Assembly: GCA_900551015.1 (NCBI GenBank)
Contig: URUI01000010.1
Location: forward strand, 1-40,569
Length of the DNA stretch: 40,569 nt
Origin: an uncultured Collinsella sp.
GTDB taxonomy: Bacteria > Actinomycetota > Coriobacteriia > Coriobacteriales > Coriobacteriaceae
Direction: 5' to 3'
The translations under genes were made by a program, and so were the position numbers. Each line of letters starts with the position of its first letter. The stretch's first letter is position 1. Below, piece after piece: positions 26,648 through 34,395 of this stretch. The notes under the pieces are model-generated. The model was given only the letters and a program-made list of their open reading frames with translations. It made no database searches and was not told the origin of the DNA.

Positions 26648-28462
26648 TCATTCACCTCGCTCGTATGTATCGAGGTATTCCTGCTTGAGCGTCTGCGAGG
26701 ACGACTTGATCTTTTCCACGAGCGTGCCGGCCTCGATGAAGTAGAACGAGTTGGTGAGGTCTGCCAGGTCGTCGAGTAGATGGCTTGAAATGAGCACGCT
26801 GCGTCCCCGCGCCACCTCGCTGCGCATCGCGTCGCAGGAGGTTTTCCGTTTTCCCGGATCGAGGCCGTTCAGCGGTTCATCGAGGATGAGGTACGGGCAA
26901 TCGGTCGCTATCGCCATGGCAAGCTTTACCTGCTGCTTCATTCCTGTCGAGAGTTTACGGGTCGGCTTGTCGAGATATGGGGAGATTCCGAGGGAGTCGC
27001 AGAGCGAGTCGATGTCGGCGGCCGATTTCCACGCCTCCCTAACGAAAGCAAGGTGCTCGATGGCCGATAGCGTGGGGTAGAGATCCGCGCTGCCCGAAGA
27101 GCTCAGGTAGACGAGTTCTGCAAATTCGGCTGATCGACGTTGGCAGATTCCGTCTGCCGCCAGGCTTCCCGAGCGGATGCGGGTGGGAAATTGGCCCGAC
27201 AGCGCTTCTAGAAGGGTGGTTTTCCCCGAGCCGTTGGGAGCAACGAGGCCCGCCGCCGTTCCCGGGCTCAGGAAAAGCGATCCGATTGAAAGTATCGTCG
27301 TGCTTCCGTATCCCACGCTCGCGTCCAGAAGCTCGAGCCCATGGCGCTTTTTCGCGGGTCCAGGCTGTTTGGGCGAACGTGCCGCAACGGCGCCGACCGC
27401 AAAAAGGACCGCGACGTATATCAGGGCCACGGCAAGCATCGATGCGCTGCCTGAACCGGAGCCAATGAATTCTGTCGGGAAGCATCCTACGTAGCCCGTG
27501 GCCTCGATAGGCGAGAACACGGCCAGCGGCAGGAGCCCGAGCACGGCATTATGCTCCAGCGCCGAATCGGACAGCAACGGGAATGCCGGGGCCGCGACAA
27601 GCAGCGCTGAGGTAAGGGGGCCCGCGAGGACGCGCCTCGTTGCGGTCGATAGGACGGCGGAGCAAACGGATATCAAGGTTCCGCCCGCAAGCAGCGCGAG
27701 AAGCAGGGCTGTGAAGACGTTTCCCGCGGTCGTGGTGGCAAGCGCGCCGTCATGGAAGAAGGCGATCGGGTACCCAATTTGCCCGAAGCCGTTTAGGACC
27801 AAGGCGTAAATGCCCCCGGGTGCGAGGCCGGCGAGGAGCATCGCGGTCCCCGCGACGATTATCGAAAACACGATCTGGATAAGGCGCCGGAATTTGGGCG
27901 CGGGCGCCTTTGCCGCCAGGGTCCCGGGCCTTGTGGCGCCGAGCACGAGTATCGACGAGAGAAGGAAGGGGATGAAGGGAAGGAAAGACGGCGCCGTGGC
28001 AATGGCGTAAGGCAGGAAGGAAAGGAATGGCAGGTCGTTTGCGGAGGCCGGGATATCCGTGATGCCGGAGCTGCTCAGGGCACGGCAATACGCGAGGTCT
28101 GCGTCATTGGTCTCTCGGTCTCCCACGATGGACCCGGATTGGAAGCCTTCGTCCATGAGCGCGTAGTAGCTCTCGGCAGAATCGAGAAAGGCGGCGTCGG
28201 TTTGAGCGGCAAGGGCGGCGTTCGCGTATCTTGCAAGCTCCGCGTCAGCTTGCTGCTCTGGCGATAGGTCTGTGCCGCTGGCCTGGGGCGCGCGCGTATT
28301 GAATGCGTCGACAAAGCCCTGCATGCCCTGCTTCATAAAGAAGGGCCCGTAGATGGGTGAATTGAACGCAATGGGGACGGAAAAGGCTGCAGCGAGAACG
28401 AGCGTACAAATCCATGCGGCCTTGTCTCTTAGGATCAGTTTGAGAAGAAGTCGACAGTACAT
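26648..28462 (-). CDS. ABC transporter, permease and ATPase fused in one chain
   Basis: 604 residues. Residues 1-370 form a membrane domain: one helix near 17-34, an extracytoplasmic part of about 110 residues, then five hydrophobic segments to residue 362. It contains LNGFGQIGYPIAF (223-235), a motif shared with the larger permease of the same island. The ATPase follows: Walker A APNGSGKTT (408-416), signature LSTGMKQQ (504-511), Walker B YLILDEPLNGLD, switch His in ISSHLLDDL. The signature is of the ABC-2/BcrA export type. The domain order (membrane part first) is less common. It ends 1 nt before the peptide gene. The substrate is unknown; peptide export or self-protection is plausible. Confidence 0.9.
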   Translation of the reverse strand: MYCRLLLKLILRDKAAWICTLVLAAAFSVPIAFNSPIYGPFFMKQGMQGFVDAFNTRAPQASGTDLSPEQQADAELARYANAALAAQTDAAFLDSAESYYALMDEGFQSGSIVGDRETNDADLAYCRALSSSGITDIPASANDLPFLSFLPYAIATAPSFLPFIPFLLSSILVLGATRPGTLAAKAPAPKFRRLIQIVFSIIVAGTAMLLAGLAPGGIYALVLNGFGQIGYPIAFFHDGALATTTAGNVFTALLLALLAGGTLISVCSAVLSTATRRVLAGPLTSALLVAAPAFPLLSDSALEHNAVLGLLPLAVFSPIEATGYVGCFPTEFIGSGSGSASMLAVALIYVAVLFAVGAVAARSPKQPGPAKKRHGLELLDASVGYGSTTILSIGSLFLSPGTAAGLVAPNGSGKTTLLEALSGQFPTRIRSGSLAADGICQRRSAEFAELVYLSSSGSADLYPTLSAIEHLAFVREAWKSAADIDSLCDSLGISPYLDKPTRKLSTGMKQQVKLAMAIATDCPYLILDEPLNGLDPGKRKTSCDAMRSEVARGRSVLISSHLLDDLADLTNSFYFIEAGTLVEKIKSSSQTLKQEYLDTYERGE

Positions 28463-28615
28463 TTGGAAGCACCTACGTTCCTCAAAGAATCGTTAGATTA
28501 AAAGTAACAGACCGGATGAAGATACGTGCGACGGGGGCGAGGCGAATGGCTGAGCGGTATCGATATGCGGGTTTAACGGTATTATATTGACCACATAGAT
28601 TTTTAACTTGCATTT

Positions 28616-29365
28616 CTACCCGCCCTTTTCGTAGAGTCGCCGATACGTGCTTAGCGCACCCTCGGCGCGTCCGGCAGGCTTTGCGAAATGGGATCCAGGA
28701 GACTTCGGCGCAGCATCATCTTGCGGAATGCTTCTAATGAGCCTCCCATCCTTCAAAAACAGAATCTCATCGCACAGCCTATCGACCGAATCCAAGATGT
28801 GGGATGACATGATGATGCACGTACCAGAATCGGCCAGCTTCCTGAGAATCTCGGAATGCAAGTCCACCCTGCTGGGGTCGAGCGCGTTCATGGGCTCATC
28901 TAATAGAAGGTACCGCGCGCCCGTCGCATACGCAATCGCCAGGGCAAGCTGCTGCTTCATGCCCTGGCTCAGAGTGCGGATCCTCATCTTCGCGAACTCG
29001 CCTATCTGCGTTTGTTCCACTATCTCTTCGATATCGCGAGCATGCGGCCACATATCGCAAACCATCTTGAGGTGATCTTCCGCACGCAATCCGGGATACA
29101 GCAGCGTCCCCTCACCAGGTGCATAGAAGATCATAGAACGGACCTCTCTCGCACCCGTACCCTGCACCTCATCCAGAACGATGCTCCCGTCCACGCGAGG
29201 ACCCGGCAAACCTGCCATCGCACGCAGCAACGTCGTCTTTCCATGCCCGTTCGGAGCGACGAGACCGTAGACCGTACCCGGGGCAAACTCAACGTTCACC
29301 GAATCTACGAGCACCTTCTTTCCATAAGAGATCGTCAGCGTTTGAAGGTCAATCATCGAGATCAT
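28616..29365 (-). CDS. ABC transporter ATP-binding protein
   Basis: 249 residues. Walker A is VAPNGHGKTTLL (about 36-47), the signature is LSQGMKQQLALAIAYATGAR (132-151), Walker B is YLLLDEPMNALDPSR and the switch His is in MSSHILDSVDRL. The last ~30 residues (DDAAPKSPGSHFAKPAGRAE) are a poorly conserved tail. Its start overlaps the permease stop by 4 nt (ATGA), so the two are translationally coupled. It belongs to the same ABC-2/BcrA-like class as the ATPase half of the neighbouring fused protein. The 153-bp gap after it (28463-28615) has a TATAAT on the minus strand at 28581-28586 that may serve the fused transporter. Confidence 0.92.
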   Translation of the reverse strand: MISMIDLQTLTISYGKKVLVDSVNVEFAPGTVYGLVAPNGHGKTTLLRAMAGLPGPRVDGSIVLDEVQGTGAREVRSMIFYAPGEGTLLYPGLRAEDHLKMVCDMWPHARDIEEIVEQTQIGEFAKMRIRTLSQGMKQQLALAIAYATGARYLLLDEPMNALDPSRVDLHSEILRKLADSGTCIIMSSHILDSVDRLCDEILFLKDGRLIRSIPQDDAAPKSPGSHFAKPAGRAEGALSTYRRLYEKGG

Positions 29366-31584
29366 CCCCTTTCGATCTTTGGAACACTCAGGCGCACCAT
29401 CAACGGAGATACGGCGCCCAAGACCACCAGCAGAGCGCCCGATGCGCCGACGACCTCTCCAAAAGGCATCGCGTTCGTCCCTCGCCCAAGGAACCCAATC
29501 GTCCCCACCTGGGAAGCGGGATCAAACGAGGCGAATGGAGCCAGCAGCGCGACGCCCATGCCCACGCTTTCAACATGAGCGCTCAACGAACCCAACACCA
29601 AGAGAACCGCGCAAACCATTCCGGTGACAACGGGGTTGCGGCTAATCGCTGCTGTCAACGCAGCGACGACGGAAATCACGCCGTATGCCATGACCAGCAA
29701 CGGAATACTGCACAACACCGCCTCCCCCACCGTGGACGTTGTCGAAGCTCCCGCCCGAATGAGAGCGACGGGATACTCCGATCCACCCGCACCGTTCTTA
29801 ATCACGGACACAACGACAGCGGGAACCATCGACACCAAAAGCAGCACCAAGCCAAGCAGGAGAGCCAGCGCAACAGCCGTCAGAAAACGCACATGCGCTG
29901 TTGCGGGGATCTGGAGAACCAGAAGGGAACGACACTGCAGGTGGGTGCACGCGAGCGATGTGACAACCACGGGCAACAGCAAAAATAAGGAGGGAAGCGC
30001 TGCCTGGAGATACGAAAGGAGGATTAATGGGGGCATCTTCGTACTTAACTCGTAAACCTTGGGGTCTGGCAAGCTCGCGATCGACTCAAGCAGAAGGGCG
30101 CGCTCCTCCGCACGAGAAGGAGTCTCCGGCTCGATTCCGATCGATTGCAGGAGAGTCGCATCTGCCGCGCCCAGCTCACCTCGAGCGCGCTCGTACGTCG
30201 CAAGGCTTCGAAACCCCTCCGCAGGCATAGGCGCGTACACGAAACCCGAAAGAGCATCCCGCATGTCTTCCAGGGCCGCTTTGCCCTCGACGTCCATATT
30301 CGCAGCGTTCTGCTCTAGATACCGATCTATTGAACGGAGCTCCCCATCCCTATACCGAACAGCGGAAACGTTATCAGCGTCAGGAAACATCTCGACCAGA
30401 GCCGGGGCCAGCATCGTCGTCGACATTGCAATCGCGCATACGGCGAGGGTAGGAGAACGCAGGAGCAGTTTCCCCATCGTTCTTACGTATGCAACGGCGG
30501 AGGCACAAGCGCTCGAACGAGTTGCCGTTCTCGATGCAGTGAAGGAACCTCTCTCAAGACAAATCGGGGATATCGGGCACGCGCAGCCGCTCTTTCCAGC
30601 AACGCAAAGCAGGCTAATTGCCAGCACCTCGATCCCGATTGCGCATACGAGGGCAATCGCGCCACGCTCGAAGCAAAGTCCAGGCAGATTCACTATCTGC
30701 GTTGTCGGGTACGGGCTATAGGCGCCGACGGTCAACTCAGTGTTCGCATACGTAAGGGGATTCAACAGGGCGAACTCACGTAAAGCGATGGATCTTCCGT
30801 AATACCCGGGAACCATCGTCACCCCCATCAGGGCACATACGAACACGATTCCAAGCGTAGGGTTATTGGCAATCTTCACGGCAAGGTGAACGACAAGCGA
30901 GATGAACGCTGCCACCAAGAATTGCAAGATGGCCGTCTGCGCGAACACCAGCCAAGCCGGTTTGATAACCGGAGTCGCATATTGAATGTAGCCTATCGGA
31001 TAGAACGGCGAGCCCGGGCCATTCTTCACAAGCGCGGCGATTATCCCTGGAAGATTGATAGCGAGGACGGCAAGCATTGCAAAAACACTCGCCCATACGC
31101 TCGATGCAACAAGTCTACCCAGCTCGCCCATCGGTGCCTGGATGATGAGCTTTTCACGTTTGTTAAGACGCGCGGCAAGGAACGAGACGGCAACGGCCGT
31201 TGCGACCCATAGCAAGTACTCCTTCGATCCGTCATAATAGGTGTACTCTCCATCCGATATCTGCAGAAACGGAAGTAGGGGAGAGAGTGGTGCCAAGATA
31301 AGACGTCCCGCGGCAAGAGGGTACAGAAGCGCGGGCATGCTTGATGAAGAGGTATAGACACCGTCCTCCCCCGCATTCACAAGCGCATCCGCATAGGATG
31401 CTGACAATTCCTGCTCAACACGGGTTATTCCCGACTCGAGGTATTCGACCCGTCCGTCGATGCCAGCCGCGCTCCTGAAGACGGGCAGAGCACAAAGAAC
31501 CATCAACGCAACAACGACAACACAGAGCGACCTGGAGGAGAGAAGCGACCTAAAGATCGCCTTCGAGATTTTGAGCATATTCAT
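29362..31584 (-). CDS. Double-length ABC permease with internal duplication
   Basis: About 740 residues from ATG 31584, with GAGGTTAAGG upstream; the open frame continues to 31650. Each half has an N-terminal helix, a large extracytoplasmic part, then a helix cluster. The halves share KNGPGSPFYPIG (187-198) and KNGAGGSEYPVA (596-607), each followed by a hydrophobic run and an NNPTLG or RNPVVT segment. The fused transporter in this island has one copy of the same motif. So the protein looks like two permease units joined, working with the ATPase encoded 4 nt into its end. Substrate unknown. Confidence 0.88.
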   Translation of the reverse strand: MNMLKISKAIFRSLLSSRSLCVVVVALMVLCALPVFRSAAGIDGRVEYLESGITRVEQELSASYADALVNAGEDGVYTSSSSMPALLYPLAAGRLILAPLSPLLPFLQISDGEYTYYDGSKEYLLWVATAVAVSFLAARLNKREKLIIQAPMGELGRLVASSVWASVFAMLAVLAINLPGIIAALVKNGPGSPFYPIGYIQYATPVIKPAWLVFAQTAILQFLVAAFISLVVHLAVKIANNPTLGIVFVCALMGVTMVPGYYGRSIALREFALLNPLTYANTELTVGAYSPYPTTQIVNLPGLCFERGAIALVCAIGIEVLAISLLCVAGKSGCACPISPICLERGSFTASRTATRSSACASAVAYVRTMGKLLLRSPTLAVCAIAMSTTMLAPALVEMFPDADNVSAVRYRDGELRSIDRYLEQNAANMDVEGKAALEDMRDALSGFVYAPMPAEGFRSLATYERARGELGAADATLLQSIGIEPETPSRAEERALLLESIASLPDPKVYELSTKMPPLILLSYLQAALPSLFLLLPVVVTSLACTHLQCRSLLVLQIPATAHVRFLTAVALALLLGLVLLLVSMVPAVVVSVIKNGAGGSEYPVALIRAGASTTSTVGEAVLCSIPLLVMAYGVISVVAALTAAISRNPVVTGMVCAVLLVLGSLSAHVESVGMGVALLAPFASFDPASQVGTIGFLGRGTNAMPFGEVVGASGALLVVLGAVSPLMVRLSVPKIERG

Positions 31585-31650
31585 CGCCAACCTTAACCTC
31601 ATCCAGTCGGAACAGAGGGGCCGAACAAAATGCTCGGCCCTTCCTCGCAT

Positions 31651-32016
31651 CTAGTAGGTGCTATAGACAAATTGCCATTTATCAGTTGTGCCAAGAACAC
31701 CACAGGAGCACATTGCAGCGAGGCGGGATTCCCTATGATGCGCGGATCGGCGATAGCCATTTCGGTAGGAGATCGTCTTGTAAGAGATGTTGAACATCGA
31801 GATGCTGTGCCCGCTTACGCCGCGAGGACAGCTGTAGCTCCAGTAGGTATCGACGACGTCGTCCGTATACCCGAGGGGCTCAACGAGGGCACACTGGCTG
31901 CTCTCCTGGGAAGGAGGCATCGGGGTATCCGCAAAAGCGGGGGCTCCCGGCAGCAACAGACAAAGAGCGAGGCCGAGGAAAACCAAGAGCTTACACGACT
32001 TAACAGTACTGAACAT
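31651..32016 (-). CDS. Small secreted protein linked to the double permease
   Basis: 121 residues from ATG 32016; GGAGAGG lies just upstream, and an in-frame TTG at 32028 is less likely. The N-terminus MFSTVKSCKLLVFLGLALCL continues LLPGAPAFA, a clear signal peptide with cleavage after AFA. The mature part of about 92 residues has four Cys (one each in QCAL and SCPRG, two in MCSCG), several His and Tyr, and ends WQFVYSTY. I recognise no family. It is the first gene of a likely operon with the permease and ATPase (67 nt gap). It parallels the secreted protein of the other module in size and context, though the sequences are not obviously similar. It could be transported, or sense a signal outside the cell. 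Confidence 0.78.
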   Translation of the reverse strand: MFSTVKSCKLLVFLGLALCLLLPGAPAFADTPMPPSQESSQCALVEPLGYTDDVVDTYWSYSCPRGVSGHSISMFNISYKTISYRNGYRRSAHHRESRLAAMCSCGVLGTTDKWQFVYSTY

Positions 32017-32080
32017 AATCCTCTCCAATCTAGAGGGGTTTCGGTTGCAGCATGCTGTGATTACTTGCAGGCAAAGTCAA

Positions 32081-32099
32081 TTTAACATAAACTGTTAAA
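32081..32099. promoter_or_regulatory. Candidate operator in the divergent control region
   Basis: TTTAACA (32081-32087) and TGTTAAA (32093-32099) are a perfect 7-bp inverted repeat with a 5-bp spacer. It lies in the 120-bp gap between the secreted-protein gene (minus) and the DUF2975-like gene (plus), and could be bound by the HTH protein encoded two genes away. No promoter hexamers could be assigned with confidence. Confidence 0.45.
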
Positions 32100-32136
32100 A
32101 AGTAACCTGAGTTTTTTAAATTCTTCGGAGGTTATT

Positions 32137-32649
32137 ATGAGTTCCGACAATCGCACTCCCCGGCTTCATTCCTTCCGCATCGCATGTGCGATAGCCTCTG
32201 CGACCCTTTGCGCCACCGCCATCGCACAAGTGGCGTTCTCCTTAAAGCCAGCAATCGAAGTGCTCGACAACCCTGTAATTGCAGACTCCCCCGCGTATCC
32301 AGCCCTTGCGATCTCGACATTGGTCCCTGCCGTCATCGGTATCGCTACGACCATCCTCAGCGCCGTTCTCGTGTGGACGATCAAGAGCGGAGACCCCTTC
32401 AAGAAAGGGTCTGCGACATGCTTGAAGGTGCTCGGCATTCTCTTCGTTGTTCAAGCTGCCACCAGCCTCTACGCCGGCTCACTCAAAACCTCCGTTTCGA
32501 TGTTTGGCGGCGAGGGGGCCGTCGGCGCCCAAGAGATCGCTTCATCATTCGATTGGACCTCTCTGGTTCTCGGCATCGTCCTGTTCATGCTTTCCCAGCT
32601 CTTCTTGTACGCCCGAGAGCTGTACCTCGACTCCGACGAGATTGCGTAA
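32137..32649 (+). CDS. DUF2975-like four-helix membrane protein
   Basis: 170 residues with GGAGG before the ATG. Four hydrophobic segments lie near 15-33, 52-75, 95-115 and 140-162, and the end reads LYARELYLDSDEIA. The size, four helices, C-terminal acidic end and a Cro-like HTH gene directly downstream match the DUF2975/YozG-type pair known from Firmicutes. The function of that family is not established; it may modulate the HTH partner. The HTH gene starts 9 nt after it. Family assignment rests partly on context. Confidence 0.72.
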   Translation: MSSDNRTPRLHSFRIACAIASATLCATAIAQVAFSLKPAIEVLDNPVIADSPAYPALAISTLVPAVIGIATTILSAVLVWTIKSGDPFKKGSATCLKVLGILFVVQAATSLYAGSLKTSVSMFGGEGAVGAQEIASSFDWTSLVLGIVLFMLSQLFLYARELYLDSDEIA

Positions 32650-32658
32650 GGAAACGCC

Positions 32659-32910
32659 ATGCCCGTAATTGTTCGCCTCGACAAGATCATGGCCGAGCGA
32701 AAGATTTCCTCGAACGAACTTGCCGAAAGGATTGGAACCACGCCCGTGAACCTGTCCCGTATTAAAAAAGGGCATATTCGCGGCATTCGCTTCAACACAC
32801 TCGAGCAGCTATGCCTCGCCCTTCGTTGCCAACCCGGAGACCTTCTCGAAGTCATGAGCGAAGAGGATGCCCGAAAGGAGTTCGGATTCGATTGGTCCGC
32901 CGAGGATTAG
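32659..32910 (+). CDS. Cro/C1-type HTH regulator (YozG-like)
   Basis: 83 residues beginning MPVIVRLDKIMAERKISSNE; the helix-turn-helix covers LAERIGTTPVNLSRIKKGHI, followed by RFNTLEQLCLALRCQPGDLL, a pattern characteristic of YozG-like XRE proteins. It is probably a dimeric repressor. It follows the DUF2975-like gene by 9 nt. The inverted repeat at 32081-32099 is a plausible target. The C-terminus (EEDARKEFGFDWSAED) runs to a TAG, immediately after which integrase coding sequence continues in the same frame. Confidence 0.9.
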   Translation: MPVIVRLDKIMAERKISSNELAERIGTTPVNLSRIKKGHIRGIRFNTLEQLCLALRCQPGDLLEVMSEEDARKEFGFDWSAED

Positions 32911-33636
32911 AGGGCGGTCGTACTCGCCCTGCACACGGGGATGCGAATCGGCGAGGTCTGCGGCCTTCGGTGGTGCGATGTGGATTTCGAGACGGGCCTG
33001 ATCTCGATCAGACACTCGGTGGCGTACGCGAAGGGAATGGGTTCGTTCATCAAGGACACCAAGACCCATGACGCCAGGGGTATCCCCATCGACCCGGTCG
33101 GCCTACTCCCCTTCCTGAAGGAGACCCACGAGATCGACTGCGGAAAGCTGCGCTTGCGCGGCCTTACCGGGGCGGTCGAGATCGGGGACTGCTACATCCT
33201 GTCGGAGCCGGGCGCGACCTTCGCGACGACAAGCTATATCCGCAGGGCGTTCAAGACGTTCTCGGAGACCAACGGCCTCATGGGCACCAACGACGAGCTG
33301 ATCACGTTCCACGGCCTTCGCCACACGTTCGCAACGCAGTGGATCCGCCAAGGCGGCGATATCAAGGCGCTCCAATCGATCCTCGGCCACAAGGACGCCA
33401 TGGCGACGCTCAACGTCTACGCCGACATCGAGCCCATCTCCAAAATCCATAACATGCTGCGCGCCACGCCGTGCCTTTGGCGCGGGCACCTCGGGCCGAG
33501 GGTCGATCCGGGTCCCATGTTCCAACAGAGGATCCAGGAGTCCATCGAGACGCTCCAGGCGTTCGGCTACGGCATCACCGAGCCGGACGACCGAAATATC
33601 GCCATACGCGACGTGAAGACGAACAGTTGGCTCTAG
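32911..33636 (+). pseudogene. Tyrosine integrase, C-terminal catalytic domain only
   Basis: In the frame directly after the HTH stop codon, 241 codons encode the catalytic half of a phage-type integrase, starting AVVLALHTGMRIGEVCGLRW with the first catalytic Arg. Further active-site residues are present: HGLRHTFATQW (His and Arg), SILGHKD (His) and NVYADI (Tyr nucleophile). The core-binding N-terminal domain is missing and there is no start codon with a ribosome site, so this is a 5'-deleted remnant. The catalytic set itself is intact. The C-terminal ~55 residues after Tyr are unusually long. Its position beside the right direct repeat fits an element integrase. Confidence 0.85.
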
Positions 33637-34030
33637 CTCACCGAGTACGCGGCAGTGCTGGGCCCATCCCAACTGAGGTCACGGTGGTCCGATAGGGGCG
33701 CCGCCCGCGGCATGCGCCGCGGAGCGGTATCCCCTACCGAAGGGCGGGGATGCCCTCCGCTTCCAGTTCGGAATCAGCCGTCGGAGGCGTTCGGCTGACT
33801 GCGGGAACGGCCTGTCCGCTCAATGTGTTCGGCTGAGATCGGAAATCAACCCAACACGAGCCGGACACGCGCCAGACGGCTCTTCCCCGTGCGGCCTTCC
33901 CCCTTACGCTCATGTTGCAGGCATGTAACGCCGCAGCGAGCACGCCTTTTTTGCGCCAGACAGGTACAATGATGAACACTGTACCGTAGCGGAGCGCCCC
34001 GCGCGCCGCAATCACGCGAAAGGGTTTCCC
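33637..34030. other. Noncoding junction between island and ACT gene
   Basis: 394 bp without a supported gene. It holds the right direct repeat (33788-33851), a few GC-rich hairpins near 33700-33760, and an inverted GGTACA/TGTACC pair (33963-33968, 33980-33985) enclosing a TACAAT that may belong to the ACT gene promoter. No clear -35 element was found. Confidence 0.4.
33788..33851 (+). repeat. Island-bounding direct repeat, right copy
   Basis: Begins CGTTCGGCTGACTGCGGGAA. It matches the left copy at 62 of 64 positions and in the same orientation. The distance between equivalent points is 7629 bp. It lies 152 bp after the integrase remnant. Confidence 0.85.
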
Positions 34031-34318
34031 ATGGCCGAGATCTCGTCCTCCCGTATCGTCATCACCGTCCTTGGCAAGAACCGCCCCGGCATCGTCGCCG
34101 GCGTCACCCGTGTCCTAGGCGAGGCCAACGTCGACATCCGCGACATCACGCAGTCCATTATCGAGGACATCTTCACCATGACCATGCTGGCCGATACCGC
34201 CGAGTCCAAGCTCGACTTCGCCGAGCTGCAGAAGGCGCTGGCCGAGGCCGGCGAGCTTTCGGGCGTCAACGTGTCCATCCAGCGCGAGGACGTCTTCAAC
34301 TTTATGTACCGCCTGTAG
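34031..34318 (+). CDS. ACT-domain protein (UPF0237 type)
   Basis: 95 residues, a single ACT domain: VITVLGKNRPGIVAGVTRVL, then NVDIRDITQSIIEDIFTMTM, ending NFMYRL. The RPGI motif is the usual ligand-binding turn. Stand-alone proteins of this class resemble GcvR and are thought to sense amino acids, but the ligand is not established. The upstream site is weak (AAAGGG). Citrate synthase follows after 77 nt; whether they are co-transcribed is uncertain. Confidence 0.9.
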   Translation: MAEISSSRIVITVLGKNRPGIVAGVTRVLGEANVDIRDITQSIIEDIFTMTMLADTAESKLDFAELQKALAEAGELSGVNVSIQREDVFNFMYRL

Positions 34319-34395
34319 CGAGCAAGCCGCTGGGGATAGCCTGACGCGCGCATGCCCATGCAAGTCACCCCGATGCGGCCCGGAGAGGAGCGCGC

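Larger units (their letters stand above)
26159..33851. mobile_element. Putative integrated island with two ABC/peptide modules
   Basis: A 7.6-kb accessory block is bounded by 64-bp direct repeats (26159-26222 and 33788-33851) that match at 62 of 64 positions. It holds two ABC transport modules with small secreted proteins, a divergent regulatory pair and a 5'-truncated tyrosine integrase next to the right repeat. Flanking genes on both sides are core genes. The repeats fit attachment sites left by integration. The alternative is that they are copies of a dispersed Collinsella intergenic repeat; counting copies elsewhere in the genome would decide. Confidence 0.55.

Noticed and set aside
26302..32016. 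Lactococcin 972-type bacteriocin cluster
   Set aside because: Small secreted proteins with a large membrane protein and ATPase invite the comparison, but the mature sequences do not clearly match, and the ATPase signature is ABC-2/BcrA-like rather than MacB-like.
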